A stretch of 64,000 nucleotides of DNA from Laccaria trichodermophora. Taxonomy: Eukaryota; Basidiomycota; Agaricomycetes; Agaricales; Hydnangiaceae. The stretch is taken from contig JACTVC010000008.1 in the NCBI GenBank assembly GCA_018417955.1, forward strand, positions 558,001 through 622,000, in the 5' to 3' direction. Shown here in pieces: positions 52,741 through 64,000 of the stretch (position 1 is the first letter of the stretch; each line of letters begins with the position of its first letter). A program made the position numbers and the translations under genes. Under the pieces are notes generated by a model. The model had not been told where the DNA came from and made no database searches. It worked only from the letters and a program-made list of their open reading frames with translations.

Positions 52741-55196
52741 ATATCAGTTTGGTTTGTACTGTCCGCTTTTTCACTACAAAAGTTTGTAGTGTCCGCTTTT
52801 TGGACAACAAATATTTGTAGTGTCCGCTTTTTAGACTACAAAAGTTTGTAGTGTCCGCTTTTTTCATTACAATGCTTGTAGTGTGTGCTTTTTAGACTAC
52901 AAAAGTTTGTAGTGTCCGCTTTTTTCATTACAATGTTTGTAGTGTCTGCTTTTTAGACTAGAAATGTTTGTAGTGTCCGCTTTTTGGACTACAAATGTTT
53001 GTAGTCTTTGCCCGTTTCATTATAATGTTTGTAGTCTCCGCTTTTTTCATTACAATGTTTGTAGTGTCCGCTTTTTAGACTACAAATGTTTGTAGTGTCT
53101 ACTTTTTTCATTACAATGTTTGTAGTGTATGCATTTTAGACTACAAATGCTTGTAGTCTGCGCTTTTTTCATTACAATGTTTGTAGTCTAAAAAGCGGAC
53201 AGTACAAATATTTGTAGTATAAAAAGCGCACACTACACACATTGTAATGAAAAGGGCAAAGACTACAAACATTTGTAGTCTAAAAAGCGGACACTACAAA
53301 CATAATGTTTGTAGTCTAAAAAGCGGACAGTACAAACATTTCTAGTCTAAAAAGCGGACACTACAAACATTGTAATGAAAAAAGCGGACACTACAAACAT
53401 TGTAATGAAAAAAGCGGACACTACAAACATTGTAATGAAAAGGGCAAAGACTACAAACATTTGTAGTCCAAAAAGCGGACACTACAAACATTGTAGTGAA
53501 AAAAGCGGACACTACAAACATTTCTAGTCTAAAAAGCGCACACTACAAACATTGTAATGAAAAAAGCGGACACTACAAACATTTGTAGTCTAAAAAGCGG
53601 ACACTACAAACATTGTAATGAAAAAAGCGGAGACTACAAACATTATAATGAAACGGGCAAAGACTACAAACATTTGTAGTCCAAAAAGCGGACACTACAA
53701 ACATTTCTAGTCTAAAAAGCAGACACTACAAACATTGTAATGAAAAAAGCGGACACTACAAACATTGTAATGAAAAAAGCGGACACTACAAACATTATAA
53801 TGAAAAGGGCAAAGACTACAGACATTTGTAGTCCAAAAAGCGGACACTACAAACATTGTAATGAAAAAAGCGGACACTACAAACATTGTAATGAAAAGGG
53901 CAAAGACTACAAACATTTGTAGTCCAAAAAGCGGACACTACAAACATTGTAGTGAAAAAAGCGGACACTACAAACATTTCTAGTCTAAAAAGCGCACACT
54001 ACAAACATTGTAATGAAAAGGGCAAAGACTACAAACATTTGTAGTCCAAAAAGCGGACACTACAAACATTGTAGTGAAAAAAGCGGACACTACAAACATT
54101 TCTAGTCTAAAAAGCGCACACTACAAACATTGTAATGAAAAAAGCGGACACTACAAACATTTCTAGTCTAAAAAGCGCACACTACAAACATTGTAATGAA
54201 AAGGGCAAAGACTACAAACATTTGTAGTCCAAAAAGCGGACACTACAAACATTGTAGTGAAAAAAGCGGACACTACAAACATTTCTAGTCTAAAAAGCGC
54301 ACACTACAAACATTGTAATGAAAAAAGCGGACACTACAAACATTGTAATGAAAAGGACACTACAAACATTATAATGAAAAGGGCAAAGACTACAAACATT
54401 TGTAGTCCAAAAAGCGGACACTACAAACATTTGTAGTCTAAAAAGCGGACACTACAAACATTGTAATGAACAAAGCGGACACTACAAACATTATAATGAA
54501 AAGGGCAAAGACTACAAACATTTGTAGTCCAAAAAGCGGACACTACAAACATTGTAATGAAAAAATCGGACACTACAAACATTGTAATGAAAAGGGCAAA
54601 GACTACAAACATTTGTAGTCCAAAAAGCGGACACTACAAACATTGTAGTGAAAAAAGCGGACACTACAAACATTTCTAGTCTAAAAAGCGCACACTACAA
54701 ACATTGTAATGAAAAAAGCGGACACTACAAGCCTTTGTAGTCCAAAAAGCGGACACTACAAACATTGTAGTGAAAAAAGCGGACACTACAAACATTTCTA
54801 GTCTAAAAAGCAGACACTACAAACATTGTAATGAAAAAAGCGGAGACTACAAGCCTTTGTAGTCCAAAAAGCGCACACTACAAACATTGTAGTGAAAAAA
54901 GCGGACACTACAAACATTTCTAGTCTAAAAAGCAGACACTACAAACATTGTAATGAAAAAAGCGGACAATACAAACATTTGTAGTCTAAAAAGCGCACAC
55001 TACAAACATTGTAATGAAAAAAGCGGACACTACAAACTTTTGTAGTCTAAAAAGCACACACTACAAGCATTGTAATGAAAAAAGCGGACACTACAAACTT
55101 TTGTAGTCTAAAAAGCGGACACTACAAATATTTGTTGTCCAAAAAGCGGACACTACAAACTTTTGTAGTGAAAAAGCGGACAGTACAAACCAAACT
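52741..55196. repeat. Central ~30-bp minisatellite with an orientation switch
   Basis: Left of about 53187 units read GTTTGTAGTGTCCGCTTTTT; to the right they read AAAAAGCGGACACTACAAAC. They are interspersed with CATTGTAATGA or CATTTGTAGTC. The right side is about four times longer, so the array expanded after the inversion formed. Confidence 0.9.
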
Positions 55197-55689
55197 GATA
55201 TTATGTAATGACTTTCCCAATTAGGAAATATGCGAACATCGTCATAAACAATGACAACACTAAGCTAGCCACTAACTCCAGTGGCCCAAAGAGTGTGGGA
55301 AACAGTTCCCAACCTAAATGTGCACTGTGCCTGACATTAGGTGTGGCAGAAAAAAGTGTAACGCTTTTCCCAATTAGGAAATGGCCCAATTAGGAAATAG
55401 TGCGGACATCGTCCTGAACAGTGACAACACCAAGTTAGCCACTAACTCCAGTGGCCCAAAGAGCGTGGGAAATAGTTCCTGACCTAAATGCGCAGTGTGC
55501 CTGACATTAGATATGGCAGAAAAAAGTGTAACGCTTCACCCAATTAGGAAATGGCCCAATTAGGAAATAGTGCGTACATCAAAGTGGACACTACAAAATT
55601 TTAGCATCACTTTGGTCAAAGCTATTGGTAAATATATGTAAACAAACTTCGAAATGAGGGTTTTCTGACTTCCTCTGTTTAAATAAAAA

Positions 55690-56115
55690 TAAATTATGGT
55701 TCCTGATACCATGGTATGGTGTGGTATAGTATGGTATGGTGTGGTATGGTATGGTATGGTGTATGGTATGGTATGGTATGGTATGGGAGTGCAATACCAT
55801 GGTATGGTATGAGGGTACATGGTATGGTATGAGGGTGCATGGTATGGTATGAGGGTGCATGGTATGGTATGAGGGTACATGGTATGGTATAGGAGTGCAA
55901 TACCATGGTATGGTATGAGGGTACATGGTATGGTATAGGAGTGCAATACCATGGTATGGTATGAGGGTGCATGGTATGGTATGAGGGTGCATGGTATGGT
56001 ATGAGGGTGCATGGTATGGCATGAGGGTGCAATACCATGGTATGGTATGGTATGGTATGAGGGTGCAATACCATGGTATGGTATGGTATGGTATGAGAGT
56101 GCAATACCATGATAT
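55690..56115. repeat. ATACCATACC minisatellite, right arm (reversed)
   Basis: GGTATGGTAT units with GAGGGTGCAT and GAGTGCAATACC spacers, the mirror of 51700-52070 and slightly longer. Confidence 0.85.
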
Positions 56116-57099
56116 GATATTTTGATAATGAAGACTCTTAGGACAACAAGACTTGATTCTATTTCCAATTAAGAAGACTTTGGATTGGACAGATTCACTC
56201 AGCTTCAATAAATTGGACCAAATATTATGACAAAGAAGACTTTGGCCAAACACTCAGGACAACAATACCTGATTCCATCATATGTACTTTTTAAGAAAAT
56301 TGAGATTATATGCTGTTGTTGGCCATACTATATGTACATGCTATGTAAGTAGGTAGGACTGCCTGATTGGCCCTACTGGGCAAAATATATTTGACCTATT
56401 ATTGGGAGGATTCATATTAATGGCTTTTTAGAAATGAAAAAACCCTCCATTGAACTGATTTCCAAAGGTTGGAGTTGACTTATCTAGCCTCCACTTGGAG
56501 TTGGAAATCTTAGAAAAAACCTGAAGAACCTTTCCACTTTTCTTTGCTTCTCAATGACCACTTCATCCCAATAGATGTGGTATTGTTAGATTTGGATGAA
56601 TATTGTTCAAATAGGAAGGACTGGGAAAGACATGTATCATTAAATGGCTTTGGATGCATGAGAAAAGCTGGGATAAAGCCTATTTAAATTCATTTTCAAT
56701 AGATGGTTTGGACTATCTAGCCTCAATTTGTAGTTCAATATCTCAAGAAAAACATGGAGAACCACCCCACAAAAAATGGTACCCAATGGACCAGTATTGC
56801 AGCCTGCAGAATTTATTCATTTATTTTGGAAAAGGACCCCAGACACCCTGTGACAGCTTTGGTATGATGGTATCATACCATCTGGTATGGTATAACATGA
56901 CATGGTATGGTATGGTAACTTGGTATTGGTATGAGTGGGATATGGTATGAGTTTTCCATTCCATGGTACCATGGTATTGGTATGGTGCTCACATACCACT
57001 CTGGAATGGGTACCCTTGAGGTACCCTTAAATCAAAGAATTCATATACCTCGGGGGTACCCTAAAATGGGTGACTGAAGTGCTCAAGTTGATGGAATTT

Positions 57100-57437
57100 G
57101 AAGACCACGAGCCTCCCTTCGCCTGCGAGCGCTCTTTCAAGCATCGTCGTCACTTATTTTCACCAGTGAACATCAAAGGCTTCGATGAAACTCTAACTCC
57201 CAGCACAGTTCATGGGTAAGGTCTCAGCCCAACCAGAACCTTCAACCATGACCAGCTGTAAACGAACTGAGCTGCTACATCGTAGAACTGTAGATTGCGT
57301 CGTGGAGGACAGTTCAGAGATGGGGTAACGGAAAACGTGTGTCCCAGCGTCTTCAACAGAGATGACTGACAGGATGTGGGTATGACCAGGGCAGAAGACG
57401 ATGGAAACGAGTGGATGATACAGTGATCAAGATCCAA
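57100..57437 (-). pseudogene. Paralogue of the unrecognised fragment at 22303-22917
   Basis: The minus strand keeps SIVFCPGHTHI-like and FRYPISEL-like pieces in different frames, with a deletion relative to block A. Clearly broken. Confidence 0.4.
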
Positions 57438-58207
57438 GGAATACGGTCAGATTGCGGTCATAGGGCATCACAGATGAGACGGCATGAGTGGGAGGAGAAG
57501 AACAGATGGGTTGGCGTGGATTGTGATAGACAAGTGAGGTCTGCTGAGTTTGGGGGGTCGACATTCATCCAGGGGATGAAGGTGTTCGCGGAACCATCTA
57601 ACAAAAAAAAACCCACCCTCGCCGCCGCCGTCTTCGTTCACGCTCCTCACGAATTGTCGTGATTGTTGAGGAGCTCCAATGTCCGTTCGTGATGCAAATC
57701 AACTCCGGTTGGAAGAGATCTGCGGAATAGTATCTGCTAAACGGCGGCAACTCTCTGTCCCATCCCCGTCATTTCCAGCCAACGAGTCCGAGGCTCATCG
57801 TCGTTCCAGTCCCGACGGCTCAGAAAAGGAACTGGCCGTCTTTCTGAGAAACGCCAACCATGGAAATGCTAGAGCGCGGTGGGCGTCTGTATGAGGATTC
57901 CAGTGTACGAGAGGCGAGATAGGACCGAGGTTGGGTTGTGAAGGGGGAGTTTTAAGCCATCGCTGGGGGGATGGTGATTGAAGAACAGCTGGCGGTTGAA
58001 TGTTGAGGAGCGAATGAGCGCGGAAATGGGGTGGAGGGCAGTTGTGGATGGTGCCTTCTGCTCGCCTGTTTCGCGCAAGAGAAATACATAGTTTGGGGGA
58101 GTGGAGGAGGCAGGTGTGAGGTGGATGGGGTTGGACGGCTGCTAACGGGATGAGGAACGGATATTGATACAAGAAGACAGGGATTTGATGAGGTTCTTGC
58201 CCATCGG
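57438..58207. other. Duplicated non-coding region
   Basis: Matches 22918-23720 of block A. Ser/Pro-rich ORFs (57795-58362 minus) are not conserved in frame. Confidence 0.4.
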
Positions 58208-59290
58208 TGATATGCCTGCAACGCAGTAGATGTGTATGGAAAATCCAAAACACACCAGATACAAAACCTTCGGAAATGGTTAGCGTTGCTTTGAGTGGCT
58301 CTGAAAGACACGAGACGGAGTTCTCTGGGCTTCTCAAAACAGGAAAGGTGATGAGGACACAACTCCTAATGTGTGGGAGTGCGTCCGAAGGTGTGTGGGG
58401 AGTATGAGGATGTTAGGGACAATGTGAGCAGAGGGAATAATCGGAAAACGAATAATGCGAAGGTTGACAAGTGCACACGGTGTGCAGGACGATGGCAAAG
58501 AGTATAACGAAGTGCTGAAGCGATTATCAGCTGGAACGAGATGCGAATCGAGGGGTGAAGTACAACTTGTTATTTCGAAGTACTATGATACTACAAATAC
58601 ATGAATGTACTAATATTCGAAAATATTCAAAAAAAGGAAATGTGAAAGATAGAAACAAAGATAAGAAGTTCCGAAACATGAAACATGAAGATAGTAAGAG
58701 CAAAATCAGAGAAATGCGAAAGAAGTAAAAAAATGAATATAAAATAAAAGAAGAATAAGTAAGGGGTGGAAAGGCACCAATATATTCGGAAAATGGAGGC
58801 AAAGACTGGCTGTGCATGGCGATTGATCCTAGGTTAAAGCTAAACTCCAAATGTGCAAACAATAAGACTGGATTGATGGGAATGGATGAATGCCGGAGTA
58901 TGTGCCTGTGTGCATTCTTTCGCAATACAACTATTCGGGCATGTGTGAAGATACATCTGAAGTGGCGAGAAAGCGAAAGGGTAATTGTTGATGAGTCTGC
59001 GAATGTCTTGTGAACATGTGTGTGGAGATGTTGTCGAAATCCTCGCAAAGCTGTTGAATATTCGGAAGTTCGGATTTAAAGTGTGTACACATGATAGAAT
59101 ATTCGGGGTGTGTGTGTGGAAACGCGCGAATGGAACATCCTAAAGTTGGTGAAGACGTCTGAACGTGTTGTTGAATCAAATATAGGCAGGAGGGGACGCG
59201 TGTGGAGTAAGATTTGCAAAGTTGGTAGAATATTCGGAAATTCGTTCGGAAATTCGGGTTCACGTGCCTAGGATAAGCGCGCGCTCATCA
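58208..59290. mobile_element. Solo LTR, 1,083 bp, in duplication block B
   Basis: Starts TGATATGCCTGCAAC, ends GCTCATCA, with TCGG on both sides (58204-58207 and 59291-59294). It is homologous to 48460-49613 through most of its length and absent from the equivalent position of block A, so it inserted after the duplication. Confidence 0.8.
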
Positions 59291-60485
59291 TCGGCTCGTT
59301 TCGTAAAATGCCTTTGGCAGAATTCGCTCTTGTTTGCTGAACAGTCGACATCGGGGTATTTTCTGTCAGAGAAATTGGTTGCTATTCAAACTGTTAGATG
59401 CGAATCAGAGCGTCATAGTGGTGAGGAAGGTCTTACGGGGAAGGTTTTTGGAGGTTGTAGCCCGTTTGAACGTTCTATGAGCCCATGCTTCAATTGCCAA
59501 GGCCAGCTGATGTTGGATTTCGCCCCAGAACGCTCGCCTCAGGCCTCAGCGAGAGGTGCATTTCTAGAACCCAGTGACCCACAAGAGTTCGCTCAGTAGC
59601 ACAAGTTGATGTTGGTGGCATTTAAATTTAGAAGCAGAACGTCTGAAGGGGTTTCGTCTCCCGATTACAATTCCGACAGCGAATTCTCACAACTGATCTC
59701 CGACTGATCACCTCTTCTTCATCGACTACGACGACCACAAGACCTATCCATGTCTTTAGCCTTCCGACTTTCCTAGTCTCCATATTACAAGACGTCATTT
59801 CACTCATGGATTCGTCAAGAGCCGCACAGCTGCAAAACGCTATTGGAACCACCATATCCGGAAGAGCACAGCTCATAAACGCCGGCCGCGATGTTGTTTT
59901 TCATGGCCCTCCGCCAGTTCCAAGTACATCAAAGTTTTACAATCCATTAATACTGCTCATATAATTGATGACATGTAGGTCTAGCCAGCTTGCTTAGTCC
60001 TGTCAGCAATGCTACACACACTCGCGCAGGTCACGTCGCTCGATGTGACCCTGGGACTTGTTTGGAGGTCATTGCTCAGATCCGGTGGTGGCTCGATGGC
60101 CATGGTAATGATGAGCGAGCTGTTGTCTGTTGGCTTAATGGGCCAGCTGGCTATGGCAAATCGGCATTGGCACAGACCATTGTGGAGCGCTATACTGCAG
60201 AGGGCCGCCTCTTAGGGAGCTTCTTCTTTTTGCAAGGGGCTGGTGAACGCAGCCATATATCTCACCTGATTCCTACTCTTGCCCATCAGATCTCTCTCAC
60301 TGTTCCTGGCACAAAGCCATTTATTGAATGTGCTCTTAAGGATGAGCCAGCCCTGCTCGGGTTGACTGTCTCTATGGCCTATCGACTTCAAAGGATCATC
60401 ATAGACCCACTCTATCTCAACACTTCACGAACCTCCTATAGCTCTGTTGTTGTTATTGATGCTCTTGATGAATGTGATGATAAAG

Positions 60486-62007
60486 CAATACTTTCCATTC
60501 CTCCACTGATTCCTACTGGAATAGACAGAAAATCTCATTATTTAGGTTATATTTCACTCTTCTATTTCAGACATACGTTTTGGAACAGGGGAATTGATGA
60601 AAATACACTTTAAATGTGACTTAATGTGCACTTATCAAGACCTCCTGAATTACTTATGCAATGTAGTCAACCAATCTATTATTCTATTCTATGTTGATAA
60701 CTTAATCCTAAGAATTTCTTATCACACTTAGATTTGAACAGAGAAAATTGTAGTATATTATATTCATTAGAACTATTCTACAACATTGAGTGTTAAAGAA
60801 CTACATACTCTACTACATGAGGGGGGGGGAGGGAGTGGTGGGGAGAGAGTGGTGGAGAGGAGAGATGGAGGGGGGATGGAGGGGAGGGAGTGATGAAGGG
60901 GGGAGGGAGCAATGGAGGGGGAGGGAGGGGAGGGAGTGAAGGGGAGGGATGGAGAGAGGGGAGAGGGGGGAGGGGGGAGGGAAAAGGAAGGGGAGAGGGG
61001 AAAGGAAGAGGGAGGGATAGGGAAGAGGGTGGGCCGTCATCGTCCGTTGACGTGCTCGTCGTCCGCTAACGTGCTCGTCGTCTGTTGACGTCGTCGTCGT
61101 CCATTGACGTGGGCGTCCATTGACGCGGTTGTCGTCCGTTGACGTGGTGGTGGTGTCGTCGTGGGCGTGTCGTTTGTTGGCGTGGCCCTCCGTTGACGTG
61201 GTGAGGCGTGTCGTCGTCTGTGGGCGTGGTCGTGGTGGTCGTGCGTTGACGTGGTTGTCCCTCGTCGTGTGCCTGGTGTTAGCAAGCTGGGTGGGACGAG
61301 CTTGGGATGGGGGTTGCTCACCTAGGACAACGAACGACGACTTACGATGAACGACGACTTGCGTCGTTCGTCGTCCGGTTGCCACGTTGCTGATAGCGAC
61401 GTGGCAACGTGTTGCCGTGCTCGTTTACTGGGGCTGGTGACGTGGCGTTGGGGCGTCGTTTCCCGCATCGTGGCTGTGACGTTGTGTTAGAGGGTGGGGG
61501 TCGTGGTGAGAACGACGACATCCGTTGTCGTTCTCGTCGTCTTGTTGCCACGTCGCAACGTGTCGTCGTCGTTTACTGGTGATGTGGGCGTTGAGGCGTG
61601 GTGGTCGATCGGTGGCTGGTGTGCATGGTGGTGGCCGTTGGTGACGTGGTCATGTCGCAAGGTTGGTGGGCGTCGTGGACGATGGTGGTGGTGGTTGAGA
61701 GAGAGAGGGTTGTTTGTTCTTGACGCCCAAATCAAGCGTCGGTGTTTGCCGACGCTTGATCAAACACCGACGCTTGATTTGGGCATCAGGAATTCCGTTC
61801 CGTGTCGTTCCAGGAGCATTCCTTCTGGGTGATTCCTGGAATGATTTTGGCGGAATTTGAATTCCATCAAAATTCCGCCGGAATGGTTTGATCAATTTGG
61901 CAGGGCCCTCTGCCAAATTTGATTCCTCTGGAATTCCAGGAATTCCGCGGATTCCACCGGATTCCGCCGGATTCCGGCAGGAATCAGTGGAGGACAATAA
62001 AGACCTC
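60486..62007 (+). mobile_element. CAATACTTT-type DNA element, copy 2 (1,522 bp)
   Basis: Nearly identical in order and sequence to the element at 9252-10788. It is flanked by TGATAAAG (60478-60485 and 62008-62015). The empty site is preserved in block A (GATGACAAAGCTGAG at 24921), which proves the insertion. It lacks part of the ATTCC-rich left end and has an added TTGATCAAACACCGACGCTTG-like palindrome near 61735-61780 (named here only by position). Confidence 0.93.
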
Positions 62008-63167
62008 TGATAAAGCTGAGATGGCAGACTTCATTGATGTCCTGCTCAGGGCTTCTTCTGGGAGGACTTGTCTTCCTTTCCGAATTCTCCTCACAAGCAG
62101 GGTAGAGGAACATATTCGAAAAAAGTTTGATAATTCTCACTCTTGGTTTTTGCACTGTCTGGAGCTAGAGAATTTTGATGCTCGTCGGGACATTGAAATA
62201 CATTTTCGGAGTGCATTTGATTGCATCTATAATGAAAATTGGCAAATCATGCAGAGGATCCCAAAGCCCTGGCCATCAGCTCAAGATCTCATTACACTTC
62301 TTGACAAGGCTGGCAGTTCATTTGCATTTGCTACTACATTGATCCAATGTGTTGGTGGAGATCTCATACCACACAGGGCCTTGCAAAAACTTCTGGCATC
62401 AGGAGCTAATGGTCTGGATTTACTCTATGAACAAGTCCTCTCTTCTGTTTCTTGGACAGAAGACTTCTGTCAGATTCTCAGAACAATCATGGTTCTAAAG
62501 GATAACAAATCCATTTCCTTTCTCAGCTCTCTCCTCTCTCTTCAGCATGAGGAGGTCATTTGTGGGCTATTGCAAGTACAGTCCATTATTAGATTCCTGG
62601 AGATGATGATACACCAATTGTGCTCTATCACACATCTCTCCAGGATTTCTTGGCCATCCAATCACGATCAAAGCAATATTTTATCAATCCTCCTCTGCAA
62701 CACCTTCATCTAGCCATGCTGTCTTTGCAGCATCTGGTAAAACATCCTTCAAAAGACTTTTTTGAGGGTCATGTGGTCAAGTATGCTTTCTTTAATTGGC
62801 CACACCATATTCTGTTGGGATTCCAGGAGCAAGGATCAAATGTGGATGAAACAATTACAACCTCTTTGGTAACCCTCATTACAAACTTACTGATTTTTCA
62901 GAGTAAAACATGGTACAACACTATGCTGAATATGAGTTCTGGTAAAAGGGAAGGGATGTTAAGCTATGTGAAGGATGGAAAGATTTTGTTTCAGGTCAGT
63001 TATTGCAATTCTCTCAGATGGTTATCATTTCTTGACAGGTATAAGACATTGCAAGGGTCGATTATTACAAAGAATTTAATCAAGATATTTCAACAAGTCA
63101 TTGATTTCTATGAAGTAAGAGTTTATAACGGAGATGTCTCCAGTTATTTATTGAGATCTTCCAACAG

Positions 63168-63959
63168 ACAGTAAGTAACAGGAGTGTAATTCTGCTCACA
63201 AGTTAATCTGTAAGGTTAATAGGAGGTATGTGGTTCTATACAGTGATTAAGATGTATCAAAATAGCATATTGATTTTTTTACAGAATGTAAGCCAAGTTA
63301 TAACAAAATTTTATTGCTATTGATAAAGCACAGGAAGTGAGAACAAAACAATCATCAAGAGAAGAATAGAATTATTCTGATTGCTGTTTTTTCTTGCAGA
63401 ATGTATGTCTACAAATTGTTCAAGTTTTTATCTATTCTCATGGTTGTCATTAGTTTGTGGGCCAATATTTTGCATAACATGTCGCATCTTATCAGCAGCT
63501 GTCTGTTTCTTTCAGAAAGTAAGTGTTAACTGTTGACCTTGCTACTTGTACAGCTAATGTTCTTGTTTATGAATTTAGAAGGTGATATATGGTCTATTTA
63601 CATTGTCTCTGTATGAATATAAGGGATTTCTTTAGTGGGTAGGTTATTATTAAGTTTCTGAAATAACTATGTTCTGACTCAATTCTCTTCTACACCTACC
63701 ATTTGCTAGCTTGTGAGTTGTTCCTCTATTAACTATTAACTCATATGGTGACTCATTCTCCAGCCTTTCCATTTCTTGTGCACTGTTCTGGTGATTATGA
63801 TGTGCTGTTCCCTATTTCAGAAAGTATGCTTTCCTGCATTTGATTTTGCACACTTCTAAAACACATGCCCTGGCCATTCTTTTATAGAAAGTGAGTTGGT
63901 CTTGTTGTTGATATGCACTCTTCTGGTGAGATTGACTGTGGCCTGTCTTGTTTCAGAAT
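63168..63959 (+). repeat. Thirteen candidate one-codon microexons of the second NACHT gene
   Basis: AG-three bases-GT sites start at 63168, 63223, 63285, 63334, 63400, 63454, 63516, 63579, 63636, 63710, 63821, 63888 and 63957. They are collinear with the first thirteen of block A. Five of the thirteen triplets differ. The 69-bp array begins at the window edge. Confidence 0.65.
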
Positions 63960-64000
63960 GTGAGTTGGCCTGGTTTTTAATGTGCACTCTTCTGGTGAGA

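Larger units (their letters stand above)
50737..57081. mobile_element. 6.3-kb fold-back element with long, internally repetitive inverted arms
   Basis: The outer ends CACTTCAGTCACCC (50737) and GGGTGACTGAAGTG (57081) begin arms of about 2 kb (50737-52740 and 55197-57081) that are nearly identical in inverted orientation. From outside to inside each arm has a GGGTACC-rich end, unique sequence, an ATACCATACC minisatellite and ~182-bp tandem repeats (three on the left, two on the right). The centre (52741-55196) is a ~30-bp minisatellite whose orientation switches near 53187. This organisation resembles fold-back (FB-type) elements. No enzyme is encoded. No target duplication was found: the left flank is the KDZ pseudogene, the right flank is duplication block B. 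Confidence 0.8.
57090..64000 (+). repeat. Segmental duplication, block B
   Basis: Aligns with 22440 onward in the same order and orientation. It starts within 10 bases of the fold-back element. It lacks about 130 bp found in block A near 22690-22800, contains a solo LTR (58208-59290) and a DNA element (60486-62007), and runs off the window. Confidence 0.85.
59806..64000 (+). pseudogene. Second NACHT gene, disrupted by a DNA element and a frameshift
   Basis: Exon 1 starts at ATG 59806 with the same intron (GTACAT to TGTAG) as block A. Exon 2 keeps Walker A GPAGYGKS and Walker B VVVIDALDECDD. At 60486 the frame is cut by a 1,522-bp element flanked by TGATAAAG, and coding resumes at DKAEMADFIDVLL (62008). 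Near 62593 one base is missing compared with block A (AAAATT became AGATT), giving a frameshift. After it the sequence again follows block A to the end of exon 2 (GAA before GTAAGAG), then the microexon chain starts at 63168. The gene can no longer make a full NACHT protein. Confidence 0.85.

Noticed and set aside
52741..55196. Regularly spaced repeats resembling a CRISPR array
   Set aside because: Units are tandem minisatellites with a repeated small set of spacers and an orientation switch, in a eukaryotic genome without cas genes.

Overview
The window is a transposon-rich stretch of a fungal nuclear genome, almost certainly a basidiomycete (Agaricomycetes). The support is the set of 48-60 nt introns with GTRNGT donors, Plavaka and KDZ-associated transposon proteins, a DUF6532-type gene, Ty3/Gypsy elements and fungal NACHT (STAND) genes. 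No rRNA, CRISPR or bacterial-type operon is visible. Few genes look intact; most host genes are cut by insertions or carry stop codons.

Layout. 1-5650: 3' half of a Ty3/Gypsy element with a canonical -1 slippery heptamer before pol. 6113-7569: decayed YAP-binding/ALF4/glomulin-like gene. 8079-11751 (minus): multi-intron DUF6532-like gene with a 1.5 kb DNA element in one intron. 12028-14223: internally deleted Plavaka transposase. 14444-20776: purine-cytosine permease (NCS1) pseudogene split by three insertions, each with target-site duplications. 20997-21848: unknown ORF. 22440-29924: block A of a segmental duplication, carrying a NACHT gene whose 3' end is an array of one-codon microexon candidates. 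31041-32931: long inverted repeat. 34464-35664: truncated DNA element. 35700-42550 (minus): deleted Gypsy element with chromodomain. 43179-43480: SDR fragment. 44167-46189: DNA element of the same terminal type as at 9252, containing a tRNA-Ile-like sequence. 47701-50736 (minus): KDZ-associated CxC pseudogene containing a solo LTR. 50737-57081: 6.3 kb fold-back element. 57090-64000: block B of the duplication, with a broken second NACHT gene and the start of its microexon array.

The main discovery candidate is the 3' end of the NACHT gene. From 26084 to 29837 I find 55 places where a 3' splice site (AG) is followed by exactly three bases and then a 5' splice site (GT). They are separated by mostly 45-71 nt intron-like sequences. 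Thirty-seven lie in a 69-bp tandem array (66-nt intron plus one codon) in which the intron is nearly constant and the codon varies. The flanking introns, unrelated in sequence and length, keep the same 3-base spacing. The conventional exons end exactly in phase 0 and the terminal exon gives a short tail and stop in that phase. If spliced, the gene would encode a NACHT protein with a tail assembled one residue per exon. The paralogue in block B shows the same architecture with changed codons. This is inferred from sequence alone and needs cDNA.

A second theme is a group of non-autonomous DNA elements with unequal ends (CAATACTTT at one end, AAAGACCTC-like at the other) and 8-bp target duplications. 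Three complete copies are present, one in an intron, one in the block B NACHT gene and one in intergenic DNA.
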